The notes under the pieces were generated by a model, which was not told the origin of the DNA, ran no database searches, and saw only the letters and a list, made by a program, of their open reading frames with translations. Made by a program: the position numbers and the translations under genes. Positions 1 through 11,879 of a stretch of DNA of 64,000 bases are shown here, in pieces; position 1 is the stretch's first letter; the number at the start of each line of letters is the position of its first letter. The stretch is from Paratrimastix pyriformis (Eukaryota > Preaxostyla > Paratrimastigidae). The stretch is from the NCBI GenBank assembly GCA_027972325.1, contig JAPMOS010000010.1:186001-250000 (forward strand). The letters run 5' to 3'.

Positions 1-2144
1 CTGGAGCAGTTTCAGCGGACTCGGGGGCGGCGCCAGTGAGAGCTTCAGGCGCGGCCTCAGGAGTCGTTTCTGGCTCGCCCCGGGGGACAGGTTCGCCTGC
101 AACCTCTGGGATTGCCTCTGGGACCGGGGAGCCCGTCTGGACAAGCTCCCCTTCACTTTCTTGGTCTGCCTGGGCCATGGCCCGCTCCTGGGCCAGCTGG
201 CTCTCCAGCCACTGGGCCGCCGCTGCGTCGTCAGTCGGGAGTCCGATGGCTGGCGCCTCCTCGGCCCCCTCTTCGGGCACAGGGGCGACGTCACCCTGAG
301 GGTCCAGAGACTCGGCGGGGACGGGGTCTTCTTCGGGCTCCATGTCGACAGAAGCAGACACGACCATCCCACCCTCCTCTCCACTTGCAGGCGCAGCCTC
401 CTAGATGATGGTGTGGGGGATGAAGGCCGTGGAGCAGACGAAAACGCAGGCTCAGACGCGGAGATGGGGGATGCAGATGCAATGGCGAGGAGGGAGGAGG
501 ACATTGTGGGCGCAGAGGCGGGATGCGGGGATGACCGACCTCTGTGGGCACAAAGGCGGGCAGGGTTGCCGGATCGGGCGCATGCCCGGCCGGTTGCTGC
601 TGGCGGGGGTGGGCCGCGGGGGGCAGGTCGCAGAGGGGCCGGATGGCCGCCACGGCAGCCGCGTCGTTCATGTGGCGCTGCTCGAGCTCCTCCAGCCGGG
701 CCAGCACCTGGGCCAGCCGGCCGCCCGGCGGGGCGCCCTCGGGCTCCGACCCGCCTGCGCCACGGAGGACGAGAAACCGATGAGCACCCGCAGCCTATAT
801 CCGGCGAGCGTGGGAGCGAAGGAATGCCCAGCCCCGGGATTGCCCGCAGAGATGGAGGAGGTGGATGGAGAGCGGAGGCAGATGAGGGTTGTGGCGACCA
901 TCGGCGGGAGCCTCCTGCCGACGCTGCGGCTGTGCGGGGGGGCGGGGCACGCGGGCGGCGAAGGCAAGGGCCCGCTCGCGGTTGGACTGTTTGGCCCGGC
1001 GGTGGATGGCCTCCTGGCGGGCCTGCGCGGGGGTCACCTGGGCGGCGGGCCGTTGTTGGAGCAGTTGCTGGGGCCCAAGGGGAGCGGGTGGGGGACCACG
1101 TGAGTGGGCATGGGCGGCGTGACAGGACAGCGGGCAGCGGGGGTGAGAGGGGCGGCGAGGGAGACCTTGTTGACCTCCTCCACCTGGCGCTCGAACTCGC
1201 GGCGCTTGTCGATCTCGGCCTTCTTCTTGAGCAGCTCCTCGTTCTGCAGGTCCGGCCCCAGGGACATGTGCCCCGCGTGGGCCATCGAGTCTTTCAGCCG
1301 CTGCCGAGAAAAATGGGGGGGGGGGGGGGGGTCAGCGTCTGGGGAGGTCGATCCACCCGTGGGCAGACTTGATAATCGGAGAGCGTGTACGGCTTCCACC
1401 CCGGGGCGTGTTCCTCTTCCACGGCAGCGGCAGGGGCCCTCCGGGCCGAGAGGGGCGCTGCTGGAGCGGGGGCGGGGGCGGGGCGGGGGCGGTGCGGGCG
1501 CCGGGCTTGGGGACGGGCGGAGAGGCGGCCGTTCCCTTGGATGGAGGGCATCGAGCAGATGGTTTCGGCTGGCCGGCGGGCGGGGCGGGACCGGTCGGTT
1601 GTTGCTGGGGCGGGGGGTACTTGGGGGGAAGCCGAGGCTGGGAGTAGGAGGGCGGGGAAGGCTGGGGTGGAGCGGCCCCAGGCTGGGGCTGCGTCCGGGG
1701 AAGCGGAAGTTTCATCGCAGGAATGGAAGGAGCCCCAGCCGGTGCCGGGGGCAGGCGGTGGTTGATCGTGCTGACGACCGCAGGGGGGAGAGGCTCCAGG
1801 CGGTGGGGCGGCGAGACAATTTGCTGGCTCTGGAGTGAGCGGACCAAGATCTGATTGTCGTCACAGACCCGTGGCTTTTCGGAAGGATTGTAATAGTGGC
1901 CAGCTGGAATACCAGAGGGTTTTGCGGGTGGTAATTGGGGAGCATGCATATCACCCGAAGATGGATTTGAATGATAATGCGCACTCATATCGCCAGAAGC
2001 AGGAGAACGATGCCTCTCGATCCGCGGGTTGTCGTTTCCCTGTTGAGCAAGTTGCAGGCCAGTCGTGATTTTTGAGGCAAAAAGTTCTTGGAAAGATGGT
2101 TGTGAGCCACCTGTACCGCGTCTACGGTCACGAGGGTGAAGCAT
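1..2144 (-). CDS. Coiled-coil protein with JHY-like core, 3' end beyond window
   Basis: Multi-exon gene read from an ATG at 2144 leftwards; the acidic Glu/Pro/Ala-rich C-terminus runs off the edge. The N-terminal half is Pro/Gln-rich and probably disordered. The conserved core begins with PYTLSDYQ, is interrupted by a 68-bp intron (1301-1368, GTCTGC...GGCAG with a C-tract), and continues with a LGPD block and a charged coiled coil (KKKAEIDKRREFERQVEEV). About 60 residues later comes an RRAKQSNRERALAFA...VPRP segment, then a second short helix (LARLEELEQRHM). From memory, the order PYTLxDYxxLK / LGPD / RRxxAxxFAxxVPKP resembles the JHY (C11orf63) family of axonemal proteins; I could not verify this. 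The reading frame changes between about 1440 and 1500, so an undetected intron or an indel lies there. It is divergent from the centrin-like gene. Confidence 0.6.
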
Positions 2145-2364
2145 TTAATTTTCGATTTGATGAAGCAGCGCGCCCAAGAAAAAAGGCGGCAGCGGTGAGA
2201 AACTGCCCAAACTGTCGACTGAGACCTGTGGCGACTTAGACCCGATCCGGCGGCCAAACCGGCTCGAGTTTGTGGGTGGGATGGAGCCGTTCGAAGAACA
2301 ATATAAACGAATAAAAAAGCAAATGCCACCCAGGATTTTGCGCCCTCGTCCTGACTTGTCGCAT
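2145..2364. promoter_or_regulatory. AT-richer divergent intergenic region
   Basis: Gap of about 220 bp between the start of the JHY-like gene (-) and the first plausible exon of the centrin-like gene (+). It is clearly richer in A/T than the gene bodies. I see no named motif; its role as a shared promoter is inferred from the head-to-head layout. Confidence 0.35.
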
Positions 2365-3503
2365 ATGCATATTCGCGAGGTCCGATTTTCCCAAAACTCG
2401 CGAGGTCCAATTTGGTTCCTTGTAGTGTTTTGACCTCCTCGACCCCAAGAGGACCGGGTATATCCCTGTTAGAGACCTTCGAATTATTCGGCGAGTTTTC
2501 GGCTTCCAGTTCAAAGAGGAGGAACTTGATCTCCTCGAACACGAGCTGGACGGGCGACTTCCGTACGAGAGGTTTAAGAAAATCATGATTGGGCGCATGC
2601 CAACCCCAAATCCATACGAGATATTCCAGGCCGGATTTGAGCTGCTCACTGGGGCGGACAAGCGCGGTGGTTTTCGGGCCTCGTTGGCCGGCACAGCACC
2701 GACTTTGGGAGGGTCCGAAGGATTTTTCCGTTTTTGAGACCAGCTTTTCGTCATTTGCTCTCCAGGTTGATGTCTTCGTCGTCATCACGCAGTAACCCAC
2801 GGCACCAGCCTTGGACCCGCACTGCTCAGCCATCGGTGGGGTCGGAGGGTTTTGCGCCAGCCCTTGCCCAGGTCAGTTTTTTGTCAGTTGGTACCTCTTG
2901 CAGACCCCCGACCATTAGCTCGCCGAGGTTGTCCCATCTGAGCAAGTGGCCGAAATGATCGGTGTGGGAGACATGGACAAGGATGGGCGTCTCTCGCAGC
3001 ACGAATTCATGCGTGCGCTGGAGAAATCGCTCACCCCAGCTGAGTTGGCCCGGACGACACCCCCCAGCACCCAACCTGGGGTCATGTCACAGCGGTTGTC
3101 CGCGTTCCTTGCGCAGCAGCAAGAACTTCAAACTCGGCCTTCCTTCCGAAGAGGGGCGTCCAAAATGATTCGCCCATCAGCCAGAGGAGGAGAAGCGGGG
3201 GAGACCCAACCAACCGGACCCCCCCGTGGCCCCGCGACTCCCATCCTGGTCGAGGTTGGCTCGTCCCTTGATCGGGTTCTGGCCGCTGATGGTAATCCGC
3301 GTCCCGAGCAGCAGGCTCGAAGCCAAGAAACCTGAACCTCGTGGGTGCAAATGTTGATGCCTACCCTGCCGGCCCACTGACTCCGACAACAGAGACGCGA
3401 GGACGACTCGGACTCGGTGCCATCCGGCCGCCTGAAGATCGGGGCCCTCTACGAGAAGCGCCGCCTTCCGTCTAACGGCCCTCCCCGAGGCGAGGACTCA
3501 TGA
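2365..3503 (+). CDS. Centrin-like EF-hand protein
   Basis: Exon at about 2424-2640 encodes FDLLDPKRTGYIPVRDLRII followed by GFQFKEEELDLLEHELDGRL and ERFKKIM. This is the order of EF-hands 1 and 2 in centrins, although both loops lack several calcium ligands. A later exon (from about 2924) reads LAEVVPSEQVAEMIG, then DMDKDGRLSQHEFMRAL, which is a good EF-hand 4 loop. The third hand is hardly recognisable and the splice path between about 2640 and 2924 is not resolved (a one-base slip in TISxLAEV is possible). The C-terminal exon gives DSVPSGRLKIGALYEKRRL and ends at TGA 3501-3503, longer than a classic centrin. The start is uncertain; the ATG at 2365 is the best candidate. Centrins act at basal bodies and in nuclear mRNA export. 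Only the last loop looks able to bind calcium. Confidence 0.6.
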
Positions 3504-3689
3504 TCTGAAGGGCCCTCCCGTCGCCTGCTGGCACGAGATCAATCCGACTCGCTGACGCACCACTCTGTTCCAGTGTCGAGTGGGAGGGGATGGAGACTGG
3601 GATCGGGCAGCCCAAAGAAACACTCCGGATGGGGGGGTTGGGGGGTTGGGGGGGTTGGGTTGGGTTGCAAGGTTGTATAAGAGAAGGCA

Positions 3690-6600
3690 TCACGAGGTCG
3701 GCGGGGGCCCCTGCAGAGCGGGCGGAGCGGCCTCCATCACAAACGGGGGCAGCTCCATGTCCAGCAGCTCCGACGACGAGGCCCCGGGGACCTGGGGCGG
3801 GCCCAGCAGGGACCGCGGCCGCAGGGCGCCCCGGCCGATGCGCCGCGTGTGGACGGGCGAGGTGGAGCAGGACAGGGCCGGGGGCGGGCAGGGGCGGGGC
3901 GTGTGGGATGGGGTGGCCCCGGTCGCGGTCCCCGATGCGGTGAAGGAGACGTGGCCCTGGACGGGGCTCGCCGCCCGGGGCGCCACCGCCACGGGGGGCC
4001 CGGCGGGTGGCTGGGGCGCCTCCTCGCCCCCGGAGGGATGGGCGGCAGCGGTGGCGGTGGCCGAGCCGGCGGTGGGCAGGGGCGGCAGGGGGGCCGAGTT
4101 GGGCCGGGGCGGGGCGGCCCGTGGGGGCGGGGTGGCCGTGTGGAGGCGGCCCTCGGGCTCGGTGCCGCTCGATGCGGTGGGCGAGAGCGAGTCCTCCTCC
4201 TCGGCCCGGGCGGGGCGCCCCCTGCTGGGCGAGACCCGGGTCCGCTTGCGGGCCGACCGGGGCGTGGGGGTGGCCGAGGGCCGGCCGCTGCCCGCGAGGG
4301 GGGGCGTCAGGGGGCGCGGGGCGGGCGGGTCGTGGGAGCGCAGCTCGCGGGTGGGGGTCGTCCGCAGGGCGGCCGTGGGCGTGGATGCGGTCCGCTTGCG
4401 GTGGCTGCCCGAGGGCGTCCGGCTGCCGGCCGGGGAGGCCGCGGGCCTGCGGGTGGGCGTGGAGCCGCCGGCGGCCGGGGGGGCGGCGAGGGCAGGCCGG
4501 GCCTCGGCGTCCAGGTCGACGGCGAAGGTGGCCAGCGAGAGGAGCGCCTCGGCACCCGCCTGCGGGTCGGCCTGTTTGGGGGCCGCCGCGGGGCTCTCCT
4601 CGGGCCCGCTGCTCGAGGCGGCACCCGCCGAGGCGGAGGCCGAGGCCGAGAGGGAGGCGGCGCTGGGCGATGCGGGCGAGGTGGCCCACCGACGCATGCG
4701 GGGCACGCGTCGCGTCCGCCTGGGCGGCCGGGGCGACGAGGGGCCGGGCGGGGCTGCGGGGTCGGCCGGGGCCTCGGCCGAGGTGGCGGGGGCGGGGGCG
4801 ACCGCCTCGAGGCACATCCGGTTCAGCCGCTGCAGCAGCCCCGTGAACTCGCGCAGCACGGCGGCCCGGCCCATGGGGGCGGGGGAGGGAGTGTGTGTGG
4901 ATGGCGTTGCTGATGGCGCTGCTGATGGCGCTGCGGCTGCGGGGGCGGCCGGGGGGTGAGGTGAGCCGGGCGGGGCGCCTGTCGGGAGGGGGGCCACTGG
5001 GGCGGGTGAAGGTGGAGAGCCGGAACCGGGGTGCGAAGCGGGGGCTGTAACAGGGGCGGCGGTCTCGGCCGGGCCCGCAGGAAGAGGTGCGGGTGCGGGT
5101 GCGGGTGCGGGTGGGGTGGGCGGGTGGGAGGAGCGGCTGCCGGCGAGGAGGAGCAGCCGGGTCAGAGTCTGAACACCCGAGACCCCGAGACCCCGAGACC
5201 CCGAGACCCCGAGACCCCGAGACCCCGAGACCCCGAGACCGATCAGCCGGGGTGCGAGACGGAGGCCGAAGGCAGGGCGGGCGGTGACGAGGGGGAGGCA
5301 GGACAGACGGGGAGGAGGCTGGGGGAGGCCAGGGCGGCCATGAGGGCGGGCCGGGCGCCGGCCAGGTGGAGCCCATCGGCCCCGAGGGCCTTCCGGGTGC
5401 GGGCCACCATGTACGGGGCCAGCAGGCCCGTCGGGGCGGCCCCGGGGCGCAGGGGGCTCTTGGGGGCGGCCGGCGAGGCGGGGGCGGCGGGGGCCACCTC
5501 GACCACGGCGGGGGGCAGGTCGAAGACGGAGGCCGGCGGGGAGCCCACCCGGCGGTGGTGGCTGCGGCGGGCCGAGGAGGGCGTCCCGGGCAGCGGCCGG
5601 GCGGGCAGCCCGAAGGACCGGGGCAGGGCGCTGTCGGCGCTGTGGGCCTCGCGGCCCCCGGGCGAGCCGGCCGCGGCCAGAGGGGGCAGGGCCGGGTGGG
5701 GCGACCGGGGCGAGTGGGTCGCCGAGGAGGGTGTCCGGTGCAGCAGCCGGGCCGCCCGGGCCGCGGCGGCGGGGGTGCCGTGGGGCGAGAGGGGCAGGGG
5801 GGGCGGGTGGCGGATGCGGCCCCCCGGCAGGACACCCGATGTCGATGCCGATGCGGGGCTGGTGACGAAGGCCGGGGCCCCGTGGGGGTGGGCCGTCCGG
5901 GAGGGGGTGGCCGGGGCGGCTGGGGGGAGGGGCATGGGCATGGGCATGGGCGCGGCTAGCGGGACCCCCACTGCAAACGGGAAGCCGAAGGCGGGGCCAC
6001 CGTGTAGGGGAGGGGGCGGGGGAGGAGGAGGAGGAGGTGGTGGTGGCGGTGGCGGTGGTGGCGGTGGCGGTGGCGGTGGCGGCGGTGGCGGTGGTTGGGG
6101 TTGGGGCAGTTGCTGAGGCGCGGGGCTACTGGCGGCCTGAGGGACCGGGGCCGGGGCCGCCGAGAAAGGGATGGCCGGGCTGGCCGGCCGCTGGGCCGGC
6201 GGGGATGGCAGCTGGGGCGCAGGTCGTGGTGAGCCGCTCTCCCCCAAAGAGATGGCGCACATACCACCGAGGCCCACACACGCCCGCCCACCAGAAAGAC
6301 CCCCAGCCCCGCGCGGATTGCCAAATGAACATGTGCAGGGAGGGTCCAGGCAGCGGATGGCCAAATGAACGGGTGCGGGGGGACCGTGGCAGACCTCGGC
6401 CTCAAGGAGCGGGGCGGCCGGGGCCGGTGCGGAGGGCCCCGCAGGGGGGGCAGGAGGGAGTGGGCCGGGGGCGGCAGGGGGCAAGACGGGGGCAGGGACC
6501 GGCTGCGAGATGGATGCCGGCGCCGGCGGGGTGCCGGTGACGTCAATCACCGGGCCGGGTGCTGCGGGGGCGGCCACAGGGAGAACGGGGGCAGGGACAG

Positions 6601-7977
6601 GGACAGGGGCGGGTGCCGGGGCTGGGAGGGCTGGGGCTGGGGCTGGGGCTGGGGCTGGGGCGGTAGCAGCGACGAGGGCGGGAACGGAAGTTATTGGGAC
6701 GGGGCCTACTGGGGTGGCGGGTGTCGGCGCGGGTGCTGGCGCAGGCGGTGCGGGTGCGGGTGCGGCAGCCGGCGAGGTGACGGCCGGATGGGAGGCGGCC
6801 GTGGCTGGCGCCGGTGGCGGCGTCTGGGGGGTTCGGACGGGCGCCAAGGGGATGGCCGGCGCCCGCAGCGGAGGCAGCGACCGGAAGGCGGGCAGGCCAG
6901 GGACCAGGGGCACCACTGTCCCCTTCAGGTCGGGCACGGGCACGGGCACGGACGTGGCCGGCAGGGGGCTGGGCGTGGCCAGGAAGGACTTCATGTCAGG
7001 CATCTGCGCCGGGGCCGGGGCCTGGCCGGGTGCTGGCCCGCTGACGGGAAGGGGGCCCACTGGAGCGGGTCCGCTCGTGGCTGTGGCGGCGGCACCGTGG
7101 GGCGAGGAGGCCGCCTGGCCGGGGGCCGCCAGGGGGAGCATCCCGTAGCCGTACATGTAGGGGGGCGGGTATCCGCCCGGGTAGCGGCCCCCCATGGCCG
7201 CCATGTAGTATGGATACATGGCCACCGTCGCGGCGGGCACTACGGGCCTCCCCGCCAGTGCCAGCGGGGCCGGGGGCGCCGGGTACCCCCCGGGTGAGGT
7301 GATGGTGGCCGAGGTCATGGTGATCATGGCGGGCGGGGCCGGCTCCGTGGCGGTGGCGGTTGGAGCGGGGGCCGGGGCCGGGGCCTCGGCAGCCATGGAC
7401 TCCTCGTCACCTTCCTCGTCTTCGTCCCCCATGTGCGCCGGCTGCACCTGGGCGGCACGCTCGGGGTTGTCGGGCCGGTTCTTGCAGCAGGCGCAGCGGC
7501 ACTTCTCGGTACAAAAGACCCCGGCCTGATAGCACTCGCAGTACTTCTTAAGGCACCCCGTTTTCTTACAGTGGCACCCCTTGAAATGACGTGCTTGGGC
7601 GCCGGCCTAAAAAAAAAGGTGTGATGGAATCATTGAATCAAGATGAGATGCAGGCAGAACCTGAGAAATTTTCTTCTCGAATGCGGCAGGGTTCCGCGCC
7701 TGAATGGATTGTTTGGTTTGTTGGACAACATCTGCATGTTCAGAACTACGGGAAAAAAACGGAATACGGTGGGGAAAGGAGAAAACGACAGACCGGTTGA
7801 GACAGCAATGACAATTGCAAGAGGCAGCACAATATACCGAATTCCTAAAGCACTCGCAGTAACTTTCGGAGAGAAAAGAAAGCGAATCAGAAATGCGTTA
7901 ACTGCCGAAGCAGACAGTTTAATACACTTGGAATTTTTGCAATTGCATCCACGGAAAGTCTCAGTGTCGTCCTCCAT
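3690..7977 (-). CDS. LIN54: Tesmin/TSO1-type CXC-domain protein (LIN54-like)
   Basis: Start ATG at 7977. The first exons join cleanly: exon 7977-7916, intron 7915-7863, exon 7862-7795/4, exon 7745-7661, then a long exon from 7606. The spliced product begins with a tandem CXC (CRC) domain. Repeat 1 is [17 protein letters not shown] with [10 protein letters not shown]. The linker is [11 protein letters not shown]. Repeat 2 is [17 protein letters not shown] with [10 protein letters not shown]. The tyrosines that in LIN54 read the minor groove of CHR promoter elements are present in both repeats (KLYCEC and KKYCEC). After the domain come over 1,000 residues of Pro/Ala-rich low complexity, including a long polyproline run coded at about 6010-6100. 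The last exon carries a short conserved-looking helix ([15 protein letters not shown]) and ends in TGA at 3690. The domain is N-terminal rather than central as in animal LIN54, so the tail is lineage-specific. Probable introns: 5.0-5.25 kb and about 6.2-6.4 kb. Confidence 0.88.
5178..5240. repeat. (GAGACCCC)n microsatellite in LIN54-like intron
   Basis: Eight-base unit repeated about eight times. On the coding strand it follows the end of the open frame near 5243 and precedes a plausible acceptor (TTACAG) near 5050, so it is intronic. Confidence 0.85.
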
Positions 7978-8225
7978 CGAAACTTCTGGCGAAAGACGGC
8001 GAGATACTGCTGAAGAGAGGGGCTCGACTCAAACCTACAAAAGTTCCCTCTGCGAACCAGGCCGGGGTGACGAGGGCTAATCATTTGAATTCGAATATCC
8101 GCAGTCGACTAGAAACCAGTCTACAATCCCGGTTTCATTTGAATAAGGAAATTTCGAAAACAGGTCCAAAATAAGTAAAAAATTCGCAACGCAAGTTGAC
8201 AGTACATGTTACACCCTTCGAAATG
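7978..8225. other. AT-rich intergenic gap
   Basis: Spacer between the LIN54-like start and the 3' end of the phosphatase gene, both on the minus strand. It should contain the LIN54-like promoter and the phosphatase polyadenylation region. I recognise no specific site. Confidence 0.4.
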
Positions 8226-11200
8226 TTAGCATGTCTGTTGCGATGCACTTTTCTGGAGAGTGTCGACGGTCGCGGTGCCTGGGACTGTCTGCTGACTCGT
8301 AGTCGAATGTCGATCTCTCTGGCCAGGAGGGGTCGAGCGTCGCGTCCGATCTCGGGGGTTGCGGGGTCCACCCTTGATGATGTGCAAGATCGTCTGCAGC
8401 TCCTTGTCGATGCTCAGTGTGGCCCCGTTGTTGGGGAGCCCCCCGTAGTTGGTGGCCGAGAAGACGGTGATCAGCTTGCGCGAGGCGAAGTAGTCGAACC
8501 CGTCGGGGCAGACCTCGTGGCCCCGGACGATGAGCTTCAGGCCGTTCAGCCGGCAGAAGTTGTCCACCACGGCCCCGTTGAAGCGCCACCCGAAGCCCCG
8601 CGATGAGGAGACGAAGGGCTCGGGCTGGTTGTCGGCAATGGCGGGGTCGTTCCAGAGCAGCTCCCGGCACCAGGTCAGGGTGGGCTCGGCCGGGACGGGC
8701 GCCTTGGGCTCGGCGGGGCCGGGGTCCTCGACCTTCATGCCGGGCAGGGTGTCCAGCCCGTCGTCCGGGTCAACGGCCGGGTCGGCGCCGCCGCAGAGCA
8801 CGGGGTCGTCCAGGCAGCAGGGCTTGGGCAGGGCCAGGATGGAGTTCAGGGTGGGCAGCCCCTGGGTGAGGCCCCCGTGGAGGCAGAGCACCGTCCGGGC
8901 GACGAGGGCCGCGAAGGGCAGGTAGTCGAAGGCGTGGTTGAGGGCCCGGAAGACCAGCATTCCCTTGGGGCCGTACCTGCGGATGCACTCGCCCTGCAGG
9001 CCCATCTGCATGTTCAGCGAGCTGACCTCGTGGTTGCCCCGCAGCAGCACAAACCGGTGCGGGTACCGGATCTGCGGAGCAGGGGAGGGGCTTCGTCAGG
9101 AGCGTCGGGGTTGCCAGGGAGGGATGGGAGACGTGTCGCCCGAAGGCCGGGGCGGGGCAGGGGCGGGGCGGGGCGGAGACCTTGAGTGCGAAGAGGAAGA
9201 CGGCCACCTCGACCGAGCAGGGCCCCCGGTCGACGTAGTCCCCCAGGAAGACGTACGAGGTGCCCTCCAGCCGCGGGTCGCGCCGCGAGAAGAACTCCAT
9301 CAGGTTGGCGAACTGCCCACACCCCACACCCCCACCCCACACAGGCCGCCCGTACCACCAGGAACCGCCGACGGTCAGACCCCGCGAGGCCATTTGGACG
9401 GCCCGCCCACAGCCCGCCCGCGTGCCCCAAAACGCCCCCCATCTGGCCCCCCCGTACGCACGGTGGGGCTGGCGGACCTGGCCGTGGATGTCGCCGAAGA
9501 TGCGCACGGGCACGGGCACCGTGACCAGGGAGGGCTCCCGGGCCAGGATGGGCTCGACCCCATGGCATATGTTGACCACCACGTGGGCGGGCACCGGATT
9601 CTGGGTGCCGTCGAAGGACTCGGGGGCGCAGTGCAGGTACGTGTCCAGCATCCGGTCGATGATGGCCAGCGGGGGCGGCAGGGCCGGCAGGGGCTCCTCG
9701 GGAGTCAGCTGGGGCAGCGAGGATGACGTGACGTGGGCCCGCTTGAAGGCATCCGGGAAGGCCTCCACGATGGTCTCCGTGGTCGAGGCCACCTTGTGGG
9801 TCCCTGTGTTGACGTCCGACAGGATGATCTGAGCCCCGCACACAAGAAGCAGCCACACCCGAGGGGGAAGCACAGCCGCCGCGTGACGATGGGGGCGCCA
9901 AGCAGTGAGTCCATCTCGCTGGTGGTTGGCGGCCAGCAGGGGTGGAGGGCGGGCGGGGCGGACATTATCGAGGGGCACCCGGTCCATGTCCCGCCGCCGC
10001 AGGGGGCTCGACGGGTACGGGTAGTGGGTGTACTGGGGCCGCAATGGCGCCAGCGGGGCTGCCCCGGGGGGCGTGGGCGACTGGGGGATGTTCAGCTGCA
10101 GGGGCGGGTAGGGCCCGGGCGACGAGGGCGGCGCCTCCGAGAGGGACCCCGTCAGCAGGGTCGCCCGCCAGAGGCCGCAGCATGTCCGATGGCCCGCCCA
10201 GCCTGCGGCGCCAGGGACATGGGCCAAGACGAAACCCCCAACAACGGTCAGGCGAGGAGTCGCGGGGGGGCAGGGGGGGAGGGAGGGGTGGAGGAGGAGG
10301 AGGAGGGGAGGGGAGGGGAGGGAGGAGGAGGGTCGGACCGCCCATGATGTGGAACTCGTTGCGGGGCGCGATGAGGGACTCGCTCATGGTGTGGAAGCAC
10401 CGCGGGCAGATGGACGAGCTGCCCTGGGCCTCGACCGGGCTCCACCGGCGGGCCCGCAGGTCGAAGACGAACGCGTCGTTGCAGATGAGCGATCCGTCGC
10501 CCGACCCGCCCCACAGGAGCGCACTCTGCGGCACAGTCGCCGAGCTGTTGACCAGGGTGTGCCCATAGCGTTGCCCGGGGCTGCAAGGACGAGACAGGAG
10601 AGGGTATAACCGGGGGGGTGATGGCAGGGGCGAGACCGACCCGATGGGGGTCTCCTGGCGGGCCGTCTCGGGCGGGTTCTGCAGGATCCACTGCTGGGCC
10701 CGCCCGTCGTAGAGCCAGCAGTCGTGCAGGTAGCCCGCCTCGCCCACGCCCCCGTACAGCAGGGCGCACGGAGCCCCGGCGGTCAGGGGAGCCTCGAGAA
10801 GCCCGCCCCCGGAGGGATCCACACCCACCAGCCCGAAATGGGCCCGGCCGCAGGGTGCAGGCCCCCGGAAGGAAACCTTGCGCCAGGTGCATGTCTCTGG
10901 GGGGCGGGTGGAACGGTTGGTGGTGGTAAGGCAGGCCGTCATCACCAGGGGGGAGGCAGGCAGACCAATCTCGAAGACCCAGCCCTCGTTGAGCAGCCCC
11001 TGGGCGCCCAGGCCGCCGAAGAGGAACATGTTCGAGAGCATGCATTGCGTGATGTGGCCACGACGTCCCGGAGGGCCGTTGGCCAGTTGGGGGATATCAA
11101 GGCGCGTGTACTGGTGCGGAGTGGGATTGTCCTTCAGACGGTAGATCAAAATGTCATCTTTGAGCATCTTCCCGACGACGCCACCGTAAATGGTAATGAC

Positions 11201-11531
11201 GTCATTAATAAGGGTGGCCGAGTGAGATGCTCGTGATATTGAGGCATCGGGAGGGAGCCCACCGTGAGTGGAAGTGAGATTATCCCATGTATTCTGGATG
11301 GGATCGTAACAATACAGAGAATCCAGATACCTGTTGCGCATCGTCACAATAAAATGTATCTGATGCGACGAGATCGGCAGACTTTCGATCGGAAAGCTTA
11401 CTATCTTCCCCAAGACAGTAATAGATCTTTCCGTCCCTCGCCGAGACTGCCGCCTGAGTGCAAATCCCTTGCTGCGGGAATGACTTGCCACCTATTTCAC
11501 ATGATGTGTACCGGATGCGAAAGAATGCCAT
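8226..11531 (-). CDS. Kelch-repeat Ser/Thr protein phosphatase (PPKL/BSL type)
   Basis: Start ATG 11531. The N-terminal half is a Kelch propeller with repeated hydrophobic-GG blades: ITIYGGVVG, MFLFGGLGA, ALLYGGVGE, ALLWGGSGD, FHIMGG. A first intron of about 64 bp (GTAAGC...CAACAG) joins CLGED to RYLDSLYCYDP. After a Pro-rich linker comes a PP1-like catalytic domain with the metallophosphatase motifs in order: GDIHGQ, GDYVDRG, RGNHEV, CLHGGL, VRGHEV, FSATNYGG. Introns interrupt it after GDIHGQ and after FLFALK. About 50 residues rich in Asp/Pro/Glu are inserted between the HGGL and LLWNDP motifs, which is unusual. The architecture is known from plant BSU1/BSL and apicomplexan PPKL, where the enzyme acts in signalling and cell morphogenesis. 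All metal-binding and catalytic motifs are intact, so it should be active. Confidence 0.92.
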
Positions 11532-11879
11532 TCAAGTCCCAAAACGGAAACTGTTTCAAATCATCCTCGAGATAGTGTGTCCCACCCCAAAGTCATGCAG
11601 ATGAACGGGGAATTCAAAAATTCGCGCGGTCATCGAATCTCCCTGTTATGGGGTTCTTCCAAGGACTGCCTCCATGAATTAATTTGCGGGTTAAAAGAGG
11701 GTTCACCCTCAAATTCCAATCCACCCACAAAAGATGAGGAAATCCAACCAAACAAACGCCCAAAAGAATAAAAAAGGAAAGGTGTTCGAAGAAGACGAGC
11801 CAACGATCGATCAAAAAAAAGTCGGGCCGCAAAGGAAGAATAAAGGAAAGAAGGAAAGTGGTTTGAAAGCCTCACAGTC
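11532..11879. other. AT-rich intergenic region, no gene seen
   Basis: 348 bp between the phosphatase start and the stop of the giant EGF gene, both on the minus strand. It is AT-rich with runs of A and no convincing open frame. It presumably carries the phosphatase promoter and the 3' end of the EGF-gene transcript. Confidence 0.5.

Noticed and set aside
1985-2833. Minus-strand frames of 170-280 codons over the centrin-like gene
   Set aside because: They are antisense to the EF-hand motifs, have no conserved pattern and cross the divergent promoter.
3500-6120. Plus-strand Gly/Arg-rich frames (about 3580-4960 and 5031-6116)
   Set aside because: Shadows of the Pro/Ala-rich LIN54-like exons on the minus strand; no independent motif.
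6130-6400. Coding continuity through the LIN54-like segment encoding [20 protein letters not shown]
   Set aside because: Composition and frame neighbours differ from the flanking Pro/Ala repeats, and a GTCCCC donor and CCCCAG acceptor bound it; it is probably an intron, so I do not list a domain there.
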